A stretch of 64,000 nt of DNA from Flavobacteriaceae bacterium (GCA_029243385.1 JAQWSC010000006.1:101430-165429), one strand, 5' to 3'; numbered from the stretch's first letter, positions 17,819 through 27,762 are shown. A program made the numbers and translations. Notes: a model not told the origin generated them from the letters alone.

Positions 17819-19663
17819 CTATTCGACAGTAACCGACTTCGCCAAGTTTCTAGGTTGGTCTACATTACATCCGCGTTGAAGCGCTATATAGTACGATAAA
17901 ATTTGAAGCGGAACCGAAGCCAACAGCGGAGTCATACACTCTTCGGTTTCAGGAATTTCAATCACATGATCTGCAAGACCTTTTACAGTCTCATCGCCCT
18001 CAGTGACAATGGCAATAATTTTGGCGTTTCGAGATTTTATTTCTTGAATATTGCTGACAATTTTATCATAATGCCCTTTTTTGGTTGCTATGACAAATAC
18101 AGGCATGTTTTCGTCAATCAACGCAATGGGCCCGTGTTTCATTTCTGCGGCAGGATATCCTTCGGCATGTATGTATGATATTTCTTTGAGTTTTAATGCG
18201 CCTTCCAAAGCCACAGGGAAATTATACCCTCTTCCCAAATAAAGACAATTGGTAGCATGGTTGTACAAGCTGGAAATATGCTCAATTTGACTGCTTACCG
18301 CAAGTACTTTTTCAATTTTAGCAGGAATTAATTGCAGCTCTTGTAGCAGGTTTCGGTAGCGTGTATTAGAAAGCGCTCCTAATTTTTTACCCAAACGAAG
18401 TGCCATTAAAGTTAGCAAAGTGATTTGTGTAGTAAATGCCTTGGTCGAAGCTACTCCGATTTCAGGTCCAGCGTGGGTGTAAGCACCTGTATGGGTTTCA
18501 CGAGCGATGGACGAACCAACCACATTACAAATTCCAAAAACAAAAGCGCCTTGTTGTTTGGCCAGTTTGATGGCCGCCAAAGTATCGGCAGTTTCTCCTG
18601 ATTGTGAAATAGCAATTACCACATCGTCTTTAAAAATAACAGGGTTTCTGTATCGAAATTCAGAAGCGTATTCTACCTCAACAGGAATTCGTGCTAAGTC
18701 TTCAAATATATATTCTGCAACCAATCCTGCGTGCCATGAAGTACCGCAAGCAATAACGATAATGCGTCTGGCGTGTAAAAACTTTTCAATATGATCTTCA
18801 AGTCCCGAAAGCTTTACAATTCCCTCATCGGCTTTCATTCTTCCTCTAAAGGTGTCGATAATAGCTTGAGGTTGCTCGTAAATTTCTTTCAACATAAAAT
18901 GATCATAACCTCCTTTTTCAATGTTTTCAATACTCATCTGAAGCTCTTGAACGTAAGGATCAATCAAATTATCGTTTTTGATAGAACGTATCTTTAACGA
19001 TTTATGAAGACGGATAATCGCCATTTCTCCATCCTCAAGATAAACGGTTTTGTTAGTGTGTTCTATGTAAGGAGATGCGTCGGATGCAATAAAGTATTCT
19101 TTTTCTCCAACACCAATGGCCAAAGGGCTTCCCAATTTGGCTGCGACAATTTCGCCAGGCTTTTGGACGTCAAAAACGGCAATAGCGTAAGCACCTATTA
19201 CCTGGTTTAAGGCAATTTGAACGGCTTTTCCTAGCTTTACTTTTTCCTTAATCTTAACATCTTCGATAAGATTAACCAAAATCTCCGTATCGGTATCCGA
19301 ATGAAAAACATAACCTCGTTTGAGAAGGGTTTGTTTTAGGGCATCGTAATTTTCAATAATTCCGTTGTGAACAAGCACAAGGTTCCCAGAATTAGATACG
19401 TGCGGGTGAGAGTTTGTGTCGTTGGGGATTCCATGCGTTGCCCAACGAGTATGGCCCAATCCCAACTTTCCTTTATTGGAAATTGTTGTTGCACACATGG
19501 CTTCCAAATCTGCCACCTTTCCTTTGGTTTTGGCAAGCTCAACTTTGTCGTTTAGCAAAGCAATTCCTGCACTGTCATAGCCACGATATTCCAAACGCTT
19601 GAGACCCTTAATTATAACTTCATAAGCATCTCGATGTCCAATATATCCTACTATTCCGCACAT
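17819..19663 (-). CDS. glmS: glutamine-fructose-6-phosphate aminotransferase
   Basis: 614 residues. It starts MCGIVGYIGHRDA, where Cys2 is the glutaminase nucleophile after Met removal. The class II amidotransferase domain (about residues 1-220) contains LGHTRWATHG and HNGIIENY. Two SIS sugar-isomerase domains follow (about 290-420 and 460-600), with CGTSWHAGL, SQSGETADTL, EVGVASTKAFT-like and EGALKLKEISYIHAEG. The C-terminus is NLAKSVTVE. It makes glucosamine-6-phosphate for peptidoglycan and lipopolysaccharide. It lies last in a leftward group after the glgA-like and DUF4270 genes, 7 bases downstream of the latter. No ribozyme-like leader is possible at that spacing. Confidence 0.98.
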   Translation of the reverse strand: MCGIVGYIGHRDAYEVIIKGLKRLEYRGYDSAGIALLNDKVELAKTKGKVADLEAMCATTISNKGKLGLGHTRWATHGIPNDTNSHPHVSNSGNLVLVHNGIIENYDALKQTLLKRGYVFHSDTDTEILVNLIEDVKIKEKVKLGKAVQIALNQVIGAYAIAVFDVQKPGEIVAAKLGSPLAIGVGEKEYFIASDASPYIEHTNKTVYLEDGEMAIIRLHKSLKIRSIKNDNLIDPYVQELQMSIENIEKGGYDHFMLKEIYEQPQAIIDTFRGRMKADEGIVKLSGLEDHIEKFLHARRIIVIACGTSWHAGLVAEYIFEDLARIPVEVEYASEFRYRNPVIFKDDVVIAISQSGETADTLAAIKLAKQQGAFVFGICNVVGSSIARETHTGAYTHAGPEIGVASTKAFTTQITLLTLMALRLGKKLGALSNTRYRNLLQELQLIPAKIEKVLAVSSQIEHISSLYNHATNCLYLGRGYNFPVALEGALKLKEISYIHAEGYPAAEMKHGPIALIDENMPVFVIATKKGHYDKIVSNIQEIKSRNAKIIAIVTEGDETVKGLADHVIEIPETEECMTPLLASVPLQILSYYIALQRGCNVDQPRNLAKSVTVE

Positions 19664-19670
19664 AATCTAG

Positions 19671-21473
19671 TTAATTAGGGTCTGTATAATAAATTTCTAA
19701 TTGTAGTTTTTTATCTGTATTTTGAGGTATTGGGTTGGGACCAATAAGCACAGTTCCTAACGGATTAATAGCACTCCCTGCTGGAGTGTATTCTTGCGGA
19801 TCTGAAAGCACACGAGCCAAGCCACTAATTTGAATATCAGAGGTTACTGCCAATCCCAATCGAACATTGGTAGAATCTTTTCTGATAATGTTGTTCAGGT
19901 GTTCGGTAATTCTAATCTTGTAAAGCAGGCCTTCAGCATTGTCATCGTACTCCAAAAATCCTCCATGAACAAATTTATCCACTCCGCTGGTTGAATTGGT
20001 TGTCATATCAATAGAATAATCGGCAAGGGGTTGATTAGTCTCAGCATTGAAAAGATACAAGCGATCAGGCTCAGTAGATCCTCCTGCAGAAGCAAGTGTT
20101 TGCTGATCTACATAAAATACAAGGTTGGCTTCGTTAATTAGCTTATCTGAAGCCTTTAAATCCTCTAAAATTGCTTGTCCTTCAGTTCCTTTGAAAAGAT
20201 CAATTTCAGCAACAATTCCCGCACCTCCTTTTAAGTAAATTTGAGCAGGATTGGTTGTTTGATTGATTGCTGTTTGTATGGCAGACGAATACGGATCTTG
20301 CGTTACAGAATTGACAATGGTTCCCGATAGGCTTACAGAAAATGTGGCTTCTCCTAACGTATCGTTCAATGTATCGTCTGAAGTATCAGAAGTGTTTTTA
20401 GTATCGTAGGTGTTGAACGTATATTTTATTTTGATTTCAGCAGCCGCAAAATTTAATAACACCATTACAGGATCCGAAAAATTACTCATCGAAAGAGTAA
20501 TCCCTTTAAAGTACTCTCTAAAATTAATCGAACTCCCAAGCTCGGCCGATCCTTCTTTGTCAATAATTTTTTGTTGAAAAAAAGCAGTGTTTAAGGGCAC
20601 TCGAATACGAGGAGTCAATCGTGAGGAAACTTCTAGCGACTCATCAACATCAGGTGTGTCAGGGTCATCTTCCTTGTAAAAAACAATTTCTTTATCATCA
20701 ATTGCATAGGGGTCATCAAACAAAACCGTTCCTCCAAAATTCTGTAAAATGGTATTGTTAGAATAATAATATTGACTGGCTTCAAAATTTTGATTCGGGT
20801 CTAAATCTCTCAAATAATAGTTCAATTCTTGAACTTTTAACGTAAAGTTAGCTTCTTGATTTCCTAAAATTGAATCCAATTCATAGAGTTGGATATCTGC
20901 ATTGGGGTTAACAGTAGAGTCATCTTCATTATCGTCAATACCATCACCATCAGTATCTTTTTTTAACGGATCTGTACCGTTTTGAGTCTCTAACAAATCG
21001 CTAAGGGCGTCTCCATCGGAATCACTGTCAGGCGAAGTTTTGTCAACATCGTATGCGTCAATGACTCCATCGTTGTCTTGGTCGTTTCTGTTCGTGAAAA
21101 ATGGAATTTCAAGATATACTTCAGTAACTGTTTCATCTTCTGGAAAATCAGATTCAGTATCAGAAGATTTAGCTCCAAAAGTTGGAGCAACAGAGGACAA
21201 TCCAACTGAAGAAACAACAGTCGCTTCAGTCTTTCCAAAAACAGGATCGTTGAAAGTTCCCAACATATAAACCGGAAGATTGTTGGATTGTGTTGCAGGA
21301 ACCGTTTTATGGGTAACATCCACAGGAACTGTTGTTGTCCCCGTAATAAAAGGGTTGTCGTTAATAATACCGGTGCCTACATCGCTAAACTCTTTGTTAC
21401 AGCCAAATAAGACAACCGTTATAAAAAATATACCGAGAATATTTTTTAGAGAACTTTGATAAAATACTTTCAT
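19671..21473 (-). CDS. DUF4270 lipoprotein with thrombospondin-type-3 calcium repeats
   Basis: 600 residues. A lipoprotein signal ends VVLFGC, with the lipidated cysteine at residue 25. Residues about 70-130 and 195-600 are the beta-rich DUF4270 domain common in Bacteroidota outer-membrane lipoproteins. Between them, residues 130-190 are a run of Asp-rich repeats (DQDNDGVIDAYDVDKTSPDS, DSDGDALSDLLETQNGTDPL, KKDTDGDGIDDNEDD) of the TSP type 3 form that binds calcium. The function of DUF4270 is unknown. Its stop abuts glmS, and its ATG overlaps the last base of the glgA-like gene, so the three are probably one operon. Confidence 0.9.
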   Translation of the reverse strand: MKVFYQSSLKNILGIFFITVVLFGCNKEFSDVGTGIINDNPFITGTTTVPVDVTHKTVPATQSNNLPVYMLGTFNDPVFGKTEATVVSSVGLSSVAPTFGAKSSDTESDFPEDETVTEVYLEIPFFTNRNDQDNDGVIDAYDVDKTSPDSDSDGDALSDLLETQNGTDPLKKDTDGDGIDDNEDDSTVNPNADIQLYELDSILGNQEANFTLKVQELNYYLRDLDPNQNFEASQYYYSNNTILQNFGGTVLFDDPYAIDDKEIVFYKEDDPDTPDVDESLEVSSRLTPRIRVPLNTAFFQQKIIDKEGSAELGSSINFREYFKGITLSMSNFSDPVMVLLNFAAAEIKIKYTFNTYDTKNTSDTSDDTLNDTLGEATFSVSLSGTIVNSVTQDPYSSAIQTAINQTTNPAQIYLKGGAGIVAEIDLFKGTEGQAILEDLKASDKLINEANLVFYVDQQTLASAGGSTEPDRLYLFNAETNQPLADYSIDMTTNSTSGVDKFVHGGFLEYDDNAEGLLYKIRITEHLNNIIRKDSTNVRLGLAVTSDIQISGLARVLSDPQEYTPAGSAINPLGTVLIGPNPIPQNTDKKLQLEIYYTDPN

Positions 21474-22282
21474 TATTTTAAAACTTGGGTCAAATAAAAA
21501 TCTTCGTATGCTTCTTGAAATTGTTCTCTTTGAACAAAATTGAGCAAGGGTTTTTCGGATTTCAAAGCAGTTGATTTTACAGAAGGTTCAACATCTTTTG
21601 ATGCAAGAATTAATGCATCCGAATGAGCAATGGAAAGTTGCATCAAACTTGAGTGAGTTGGATCTTTTACAAGCTCTAGGCTTTCATCTTCAATACCGTC
21701 AAAACGAATTTTTTCTGCCAAAGAGGCGTCAATAGATCCTTCAAAACTTGGGCTGAATAAGGACGTCACAATTTTGGTGTCTTTAAACAACGGTTCGTCT
21801 TTATAATATTTTTTTAGATATAACGGCAGTAAAGAAGCAATCCAGCCTTGAACATGGATAATATCAGGAGACCAGTTTAACTTTTTAACAGTTTCAACGA
21901 CTCCTTTGGAGAAAAATATAGCGCGTTCATCGTTGTCAGGGTATAAGTTGTTTTCCTGATCGGCTACTAATGATTTTTTCTTAAAATACTCATCATTATC
22001 AATAAAATAAACCTGCATTCTAACTTTAGGAATCGAAGCTACCTTGATAATTAGGGGCATATCGATGTCATTGATTACCAAATTCATTCCAGAAAGTCGT
22101 ATCACTTCATGGAGTTGATGTCTTCGTTCGTTGATAACGCCGTATTTTGGGATAAAAATTCGAGTTTGCCCGCCTTTTTCATTTACCATTTTTGGAACCT
22201 CAAACGCCATAGACGCCGATTCCGTTTCAGGGAGGTAGGGCACTACTTCCGATGATACATATAAAATGTTTTTTCCTGTCAT
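21473..22282 (-). CDS. glycogen/starch synthase-like protein (N-terminal GT5 domain only)
   Basis: 269 residues from the ATG at 22282 (MTGKNILYVSSEVVPYLPE); the in-frame TTG at 22324 lies in the promoter. It matches the first half of GT5 glycogen synthases: VSSEVVPYL, ARIFIPKYG-like TRIFIPKYGVINERRHQL, VYFIDNDEYF, DIIHVQGWIASLLPLYLKKY and KIVTSLFSP. The second Rossmann domain that binds ADP-glucose in full-size enzymes (about 480 residues) is absent, and the classical N-terminal KxGG motif is replaced by ESAS. Such short forms are widespread in Flavobacteriaceae next to panC, so this is probably a family trait and not a recent truncation. Catalysis is doubtful. Confidence 0.88.
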   Translation of the reverse strand: MTGKNILYVSSEVVPYLPETESASMAFEVPKMVNEKGGQTRIFIPKYGVINERRHQLHEVIRLSGMNLVINDIDMPLIIKVASIPKVRMQVYFIDNDEYFKKKSLVADQENNLYPDNDERAIFFSKGVVETVKKLNWSPDIIHVQGWIASLLPLYLKKYYKDEPLFKDTKIVTSLFSPSFEGSIDASLAEKIRFDGIEDESLELVKDPTHSSLMQLSIAHSDALILASKDVEPSVKSTALKSEKPLLNFVQREQFQEAYEDFYLTQVLK

Positions 22283-22321
22283 ATAATCGATCCCTTTTTC
22301 GCTTCTTTTTTTTAGTGACAA

Positions 22322-22329
22322 CAAAATTA
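22322..22329 (-). promoter_or_regulatory. -7 promoter element for the glgA-like/DUF4270/glmS group
   Basis: CAAAATTA reads TAATTTTG on the minus strand, matching TAnnTTTG, 40 bases upstream of the ATG at 22282. It overlaps the TTG at 22324, which supports the downstream start. Confidence 0.45.
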
Positions 22330-22390
22330 CGAAAATTATGCCGATTTCTTATAAAATAGTATGTTTACAGGCTGTTAAACTTTTACTAAA

Positions 22391-23239
22391 ATGCATGTTT
22401 ATCACCTAAAGAGCGATATTGTTGAGATTGTTTCACAATCTATCTCTAAAAACAAGACAATTGGGATTGTACCTACTATGGGCGCATTGCATCAGGGACA
22501 TCTGTCACTTGTCAAAAAAGCTTGTGCTGAAAACGATTGGGTTTGGGTAAGTGTTTTTGTAAATCCTACTCAGTTTGACAGCCCCAGCGACTTGCTAAAA
22601 TATCCTCAAACACTTCAAGAAGATATCAAAAAACTACAATCCATTTCTGATGCTATTCGTGTCTTTGCTCCTTCTGTAAAAGAAATGTACCCGAAAAAAG
22701 TAACCGCTCAGTCTTTTCAATTTGATGGATTGGACACTGTCATGGAAGGGGCTTTTCGAAAAGGACATTTTAATGGTGTTGGAACTATTGTCCTAGAACT
22801 TCTTTCCTTGTTCAAAGCCAAGCGTGCCTATTTTGGAGAAAAAGATTTTCAGCAATTGCAAATTATTCGAAAACTCTCAACTCAATTTTTGCTCTCTACA
22901 GACATTATCGCCTGTGCTATCGAACGAGAACCTTCTGGATTGGCAATGAGCTCCAGAAATGTGCGTTTGAATTACACCTTGCGTCAAGAGGCAGGTTTTA
23001 TTTTTCAAACGCTCCTTCAAATTCAAAAGAATTTTCATGACAATTCAATTGATCAACATAAAAAAATGATGCTTGATGCCTGTTCCAAGCATCCCGATTT
23101 TGATCTGGAATATTTTGAAATAGTCGACGAAGAAACGCTACAACCTGTTGAAACCAACTCCTCACAAAAAACACTTCGGGCTTTTGTTGCTATCAAAGTA
23201 AATGAGGTACGATTGATCGACAATATCAGACTAAATTAA
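22391..23239 (+). CDS. panC: pantoate-beta-alanine ligase (pantothenate synthetase)
   Basis: 282 residues. [17 protein letters not shown] holds the HxGH-type nucleotide-binding motif. [36 protein letters not shown] and [10 protein letters not shown] complete the ATP and pantoate sites. It condenses pantoate with beta-alanine, using ATP, to make pantothenate, the coenzyme A precursor. It stands 13 bases before panD, which supplies beta-alanine, so two consecutive steps are encoded together. It diverges from the glgA-like gene. Confidence 0.97.
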   Translation: MHVYHLKSDIVEIVSQSISKNKTIGIVPTMGALHQGHLSLVKKACAENDWVWVSVFVNPTQFDSPSDLLKYPQTLQEDIKKLQSISDAIRVFAPSVKEMYPKKVTAQSFQFDGLDTVMEGAFRKGHFNGVGTIVLELLSLFKAKRAYFGEKDFQQLQIIRKLSTQFLLSTDIIACAIEREPSGLAMSSRNVRLNYTLRQEAGFIFQTLLQIQKNFHDNSIDQHKKMMLDACSKHPDFDLEYFEIVDEETLQPVETNSSQKTLRAFVAIKVNEVRLIDNIRLN

Positions 23240-23252
23240 GTATATTTGTCAC

Positions 23253-23603
23253 ATGCAAATTGAAGTTTTAAAATCCAAAATTCATCGTGTTACCGTTTCG
23301 GGTGCTGACTTAAATTATATCGGCAGCATTACTATCGATCAGGCATTGATGGAAGCCGCCAACATCATTGCTGGTGAAAAGGTGCAGATTGTAAACATCA
23401 ACAACGGTGAACGCCTTGAAACTTATGTCATTCAAGGAGTTAGAAATTCAGGAGAAATTACACTCAATGGACCAGCGGCTCGAAAGGTGCAAAAAGGCGA
23501 TGTAATCATCATCATTAGCTACGCTCAAATGAGTTTTGAAGAGGCAAAAACTTTTCGCCCTCACGTTATTTTTCCAAACGAATCCACCAATTCTTTAACA
23601 TAA
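23253..23603 (+). CDS. panD: aspartate 1-decarboxylase proenzyme
   Basis: 116 residues. [19 protein letters not shown] ends at the Gly-Ser bond (IGS-ITID) that self-cleaves to form the pyruvoyl group; Lys9, Tyr and the [11 protein letters not shown] loop are present. It converts aspartate to beta-alanine for panC. A TATATTTG -7 match lies at 23241-23248, only 4 bases before the ATG, so panD may also be made from its own nearly leaderless transcript. Confidence 0.97.
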   Translation: MQIEVLKSKIHRVTVSGADLNYIGSITIDQALMEAANIIAGEKVQIVNINNGERLETYVIQGVRNSGEITLNGPAARKVQKGDVIIIISYAQMSFEEAKTFRPHVIFPNESTNSLT

Positions 23604-23613
23604 TTCACTTATT

Positions 23614-24576
23614 TTGAATAAAAAAGCATGGGGCTTTCTAAAATTTATCGCCCCCTTGTTATTGGGTGCATTCTTTATCGCATATTCTTTTTCAAACACT
23701 ACTGTTGAAGATCGAAAAAACATTCTTCAAGCTATCCAAAGTGCAGATTATCGCTTTGTCGGGCTATCTGTTTTGATTGGGATTGCAAGTCATTTATCCC
23801 GTGCTTACCGCTGGAAACTCATGCTCTTGCCTGTGGGACACAATATTTCTTTTATCAACAGTATTCTGTTGGTTCTCATTACCTACCTTTCCAACTTGGG
23901 GATTCCCCGATCTGGTGAATTTTTGAGAGCCACTGCACTGAGAACTTACGAAAAAGTCCCCTTCGAAAAGGGATTTGGAACCATCGTTACCGAACGAGTG
24001 ATTGATGTGTTGTTTTTGGTTGCTTTTCTACTTATTGGCGGAATGTTAAATACAGAACTGTTGACTTCGTATTCTCCCAATTCGTCAGCAATTGTGCTTG
24101 TCTTGTTTTTAGCGGCAATTGCCATAGCAGGTTTTGTTGTCATTCGAAAAAAAGGATTTGCATCCTCAAACAAATGGATTCAAAAAATTGGAGCCTTTTT
24201 TAAAGGCCTTGCAGAAGGCATTTTATCAGTCGATAAAATTCCCAACAAACAAGTTTTTATAATTCATTCCATCCTTATTTGGGTTTTTTATTTGCTCATG
24301 TTTGATGTTATTAAATACAGTATTCCCGAAACCGCTGATTTGTCTTTAAGTCAAACCCTACTCGCTTTTATTGCGGGTGCCGTTGCCATGTCAACAACCA
24401 ACGGTGGCATTGGGGTATTTCCTATTGCCGTCAGTGCTGTGCTGATGAATTTTGGAGTACCATTAGAGGCCGCTTTGGCATTTGGATGGTTGATGTGGAC
24501 TTCTCAAACACTCATGGTTGTTGTTTTTGGATCCATTTCGTTCCTGCTCCTTCCAGTGGTAAATCGAAATAATTAA
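23614..24576 (+). CDS. flippase-like integral membrane protein (UPF0104 / LPG synthase TM family)
   Basis: 320 residues from a TTG start (MNKKAWGFLKFIAPLLLGAF), 10 bases after panD. About eight transmembrane helices. Family signatures: ASHLSRAYRWKLMLLP, NLGIPRSGEFLRATALRTYE, FGTIVTERVIDVLFLVAFL, and TTNGGIGVFPIAVSAVL near the C-terminus. The fold is shared with the transmembrane domain of lysylphosphatidylglycerol synthase and with glycolipid flippases; there is no soluble synthase domain here. The substrate is unknown, with a lipid-linked molecule likely. It may be co-transcribed with panC-panD and precedes radA. Confidence 0.85.
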   Translation: MNKKAWGFLKFIAPLLLGAFFIAYSFSNTTVEDRKNILQAIQSADYRFVGLSVLIGIASHLSRAYRWKLMLLPVGHNISFINSILLVLITYLSNLGIPRSGEFLRATALRTYEKVPFEKGFGTIVTERVIDVLFLVAFLLIGGMLNTELLTSYSPNSSAIVLVLFLAAIAIAGFVVIRKKGFASSNKWIQKIGAFFKGLAEGILSVDKIPNKQVFIIHSILIWVFYLLMFDVIKYSIPETADLSLSQTLLAFIAGAVAMSTTNGGIGVFPIAVSAVLMNFGVPLEAALAFGWLMWTSQTLMVVVFGSISFLLLPVVNRNN

Positions 24577-24602
24577 GTATCTTCGAAAGGATTTGAAAAA
24601 AT

Positions 24603-25958
24603 ATGGCAACTGTTAAAACTTCTTTTTTTTGTCAAAATTGTGGAACACAACACGCCAAGTGGCAGGGACAATGCAATGGATGCAAAGAGTGGAATACATT
24701 GACCGAAGAGGTCGTTCAAAAATCTGCCAAAACGGGATGGGAAACCTCAACTCCCAAAAAAAAATCACGCCCCAAACCGCTTTCTATTGACCAAATAAAA
24801 TTTGACACATCTTCTCGAATAAATACACACGACCCAGAACTCAATCGCGTTCTGGGAGGCGGAATTGTTCCAGGGTCAATGGTTTTATTGGGAGGAGAGC
24901 CTGGAATTGGAAAGTCAACATTGCTTCTTCAAATTTCAATTCAAACTTCCATAAAAGTTTTATACATTTCGGGAGAAGAAAGCCAGCAACAAATTAAAAT
25001 GCGTGCCGATCGAATGGGTGCTGATTCGAATAATTGTTTTGTACTTAACGAAACCAATACCCAGTCTATTTTTCTTCAAATCAACGAATTAAACCCCGAT
25101 TTGGTCATTATAGACTCGATTCAAACGCTCCACACCGATTATATAGAAAGTAGCGCAGGAAGCGTTTCCCAAATTCGAGAATGCACTTCGGAATTTTTAA
25201 AATTTGCCAAAGAAACGCACACTCCCGTTTTGTTAGTAGGTCATATAACCAAAGACGGCGCTATTGCGGGTCCAAAAATTTTGGAACACATGGTGGATAC
25301 GGTTCTTCACTTCGAAGGAGACCGCAATCACTTATACCGTATTCTAAGAGTTCAAAAAAATCGATTTGGATCCACTGCGGAATTGGGGATTTATGAAATG
25401 CAACAATTTGGATTGCGTGCTGTAAGCAATCCTAGTGAACTATTAATATCGCAGCATTCTTCGGCGAGTGGAAGTTCTATTGCTGCTACCGTTGAGGGAA
25501 TGCGCCCACTAATGATTGAAATTCAAGCTTTGGTGAGTTCTGCTGTTTATGGAACTCCGCAACGAAGTACTACGGGTTTTAATGCAAAACGACTGAATAT
25601 GCTTTTGGCGGTGTTGGAAAAAAGAGCTGGATTTCGATTGGGAGCCAAAGACGTGTTTTTAAACATTACAGGAGGAATTCGTATTGAAGACCCCGCAATT
25701 GATTTGGCTGTTGTAGCCGCTATTTTATCTAGCAACGAAGACATTACACTTCCTAAAGATATTTGCTTTGCGGCTGAAGTTGGTTTGTCTGGAGAAATTC
25801 GTCCTGTACCTAAACTCGATCAACGCATTCAGGAAGCTGAAAAACTAGGGTTTTCGAAACTGTTTTTAGCCAAAAACGCCAAAATAGCGGTACAACCTAA
25901 AAACATCCAACTCGTTCCAATGTCGCAAATCGAGGATGTGGTCAATGCACTCTTTTAA
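24603..25958 (+). CDS. radA: DNA repair protein RadA (Sms)
   Basis: 451 residues. N-terminal zinc finger FFCQNCGTQHAKWQGQCNGC, a RecA-like ATPase with Walker A GGEPGIGKSTL, LYISGEES, the family-specific KNRFGSTAELGIYEM, and a C-terminal Lon-protease-like domain (TGGIRIEDPAIDLAVVAA, GLSGEIRPV) without an apparent catalytic serine. It is a branch-migration helicase that helps process recombination intermediates in the cytoplasm. Its last four bases overlap the end of the convergent aldo/keto reductase gene. Confidence 0.97.
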   Translation: MATVKTSFFCQNCGTQHAKWQGQCNGCKEWNTLTEEVVQKSAKTGWETSTPKKKSRPKPLSIDQIKFDTSSRINTHDPELNRVLGGGIVPGSMVLLGGEPGIGKSTLLLQISIQTSIKVLYISGEESQQQIKMRADRMGADSNNCFVLNETNTQSIFLQINELNPDLVIIDSIQTLHTDYIESSAGSVSQIRECTSEFLKFAKETHTPVLLVGHITKDGAIAGPKILEHMVDTVLHFEGDRNHLYRILRVQKNRFGSTAELGIYEMQQFGLRAVSNPSELLISQHSSASGSSIAATVEGMRPLMIEIQALVSSAVYGTPQRSTTGFNAKRLNMLLAVLEKRAGFRLGAKDVFLNITGGIRIEDPAIDLAVVAAILSSNEDITLPKDICFAAEVGLSGEIRPVPKLDQRIQEAEKLGFSKLFLAKNAKIAVQPKNIQLVPMSQIEDVVNALF

Positions 25959-26989
25959 GGAGCTGGATCGGGAATTTCTTTTTGAATGGCCTCAATCCCT
26001 TCCATAATTTCATTGGACAACTCTACAGATGCCGAATCAATATTTTCATGCAGTTGATTCAAGGTTGTAGCGCCAATAATATTACTTGTTACAAAAGGTC
26101 TTGAAGTCACAAAAGCAAGTGCCATCTCGGTAAGTGTTAGTCCATGCTGAATGGCCAACTTCTCGTAGCGACGTGTTGCCTCGGTACAAGCTTCACTGCT
26201 GTATCGACTCATTCTTGGGAACAACTCCAAACGGCTATTGGCAGCTTGTTTCCCATGAAGATATTTTCCACTTAAAACCCCAAAAGCTAATGGAGAATAA
26301 GCCAACAAACCTATATTTTCTCGCATCGAAACCTCTGCATTTCCAACTTCAAAAGTTCGATTCAACAACGAATACGGGTTTTGAATTGTAGCCATTCGAG
26401 GCAGTCCTTTCTGGGAAAGCTCTAAAAACTTCATAACACCCCAAGGGGTTTCGTTGGACAATCCAATCTGCCTGATTTTTCCTTCCGATATCAAATCGGT
26501 CAAGGTTTTGAGTATCGCCTCAAAATTATTTTCCCAAGGATCTTCGGGTTGGTGTTTGAATCCTCGAATACCGAACATATTCGTCATCCGTTCGGGCCAG
26601 TGAAGTTGATACAAATCAATATAATCCGTTTTTAAGCGCTTGAGACTTTGATCCACTGCATATCGAATTGCGTCAGAATCAAACCCCGAAGTTCGTATAT
26701 GTTTGGTGTAATCGCCGGGTCCAGCAATTTTAGTTGCCAACACCACTTGATCTCTTTTTCCTGTTTGTTGAAACCAATTGCCAATAATCCGTTCTGTATC
26801 GGCGTATGTTTCAGCGTTTGCAGGAACAGGATACAGCTCAGCCGTATCGAAAAAATTCACTCCCCGATCCAAAGCAATATCCATTTGATCAAACCCGTCT
26901 TGTTGAGTGTTTTGGTTGCCAAAAGTCATGGTTCCCAAACAAATTTTACTAACCTCAATATCGGTGTTAGGTATTTTTACGTACTTCAT
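25955..26989 (-). CDS. aldo/keto reductase, Tas-like
   Basis: 344 residues forming an NADP(H)-dependent TIM barrel. Catalytic tetrad visible: Asp in NFFDTAELYPV, Tyr in the same segment, Lys in VVLATKIAGPG, His in YQLHWPERMTNMFG. LLAYSPLAFGVLSGKYL and NIIGATTLNQLHENI are the cofactor-binding loops. Length and the TAELYPV motif fit the Tas subgroup. The physiological carbonyl substrate is unknown. It starts 8 bases after the end of the xth gene on the same strand, so the two may be co-transcribed. Confidence 0.92.
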   Translation of the reverse strand: MKYVKIPNTDIEVSKICLGTMTFGNQNTQQDGFDQMDIALDRGVNFFDTAELYPVPANAETYADTERIIGNWFQQTGKRDQVVLATKIAGPGDYTKHIRTSGFDSDAIRYAVDQSLKRLKTDYIDLYQLHWPERMTNMFGIRGFKHQPEDPWENNFEAILKTLTDLISEGKIRQIGLSNETPWGVMKFLELSQKGLPRMATIQNPYSLLNRTFEVGNAEVSMRENIGLLAYSPLAFGVLSGKYLHGKQAANSRLELFPRMSRYSSEACTEATRRYEKLAIQHGLTLTEMALAFVTSRPFVTSNIIGATTLNQLHENIDSASVELSNEIMEGIEAIQKEIPDPAP

Positions 26990-26997
26990 ATTATTTT

Positions 26998-27762
26998 CTA
27001 GATTGTTAATTCAACTCCTATGGGGCAATGATCTGAATGCATCGCTTGGGGCAAAATGTACGATCTGTTAATAGCGTTTTCGAGGGGCTTACTGACCAAA
27101 TTATAATCTATTCTCCATCCTTTATTATTGGCTCGGGCATTTGCGCGATAACTCCACCAACTGTATTGATGGGGTTCGGCGTTAAGATGTCGAAACGAAT
27201 CGATAAACCCTTGTTGTAAAAAACCGTCTAGCCACGCGCGTTCCTCGGGTAAAAAACCGGATACGTTCTTGTTGCGAACTGGGTCGTGAATATCAATCGC
27301 TTCGTGACAAATATTGTAATCGCCACAGATTACCAAATTGGGGCGTGTTTTTTTTAGCTCAAGAATATACGCTTGAAACTCGTCCATGTAGGCAAACTTG
27401 TAATCCAAACGAGCGCTATTGGTTCCCGAAGGTAAATACAAACTCATCACAGAAACTTTTTCAAAGTCAACCCTCAAATTTCTTCCTTCAAAATCCATGT
27501 GGTCGATTCCCGTTCCGTATTCGATATGTGTGGGCTGTTCTTTACAAAGTATAGCCACTCCACTGTACCCTTTTTTTTGAGCTGAAAACCAATAATGAAA
27601 AGGGTATCCTGCTTTTTCAAACAATGAAAGATCCAACTGCTCTTTTTGAGCCTTTATTTCTTGCAAACAAATAACATCTGGGTTGGCGGCTTGTAACCAA
27701 TCTAAAAATCCTTTTTTGATAGCCGCTCGAATTCCATTAACGTTGTATGAGATTATATTCAT
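26998..27762 (-). CDS. xth: exodeoxyribonuclease III
   Basis: 254 residues of the AP endonuclease/exonuclease family: ISYNVNGIRAAIKKGF, VICLQEIKAQ with the metal-binding Glu, GYSGVAIL, VICGDYNICHEAIDIHDP, WWSYRANARANNKGWRIDYN and HSDHCPIGVEL with the catalytic Asp-His. It cleaves the DNA backbone at abasic sites and degrades 3' ends. Cytoplasmic. It is upstream of the aldo/keto reductase on the minus strand, and the start is the only sensible ATG. Confidence 0.96.
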   Translation of the reverse strand: MNIISYNVNGIRAAIKKGFLDWLQAANPDVICLQEIKAQKEQLDLSLFEKAGYPFHYWFSAQKKGYSGVAILCKEQPTHIEYGTGIDHMDFEGRNLRVDFEKVSVMSLYLPSGTNSARLDYKFAYMDEFQAYILELKKTRPNLVICGDYNICHEAIDIHDPVRNKNVSGFLPEERAWLDGFLQQGFIDSFRHLNAEPHQYSWWSYRANARANNKGWRIDYNLVSKPLENAINRSYILPQAMHSDHCPIGVELTI

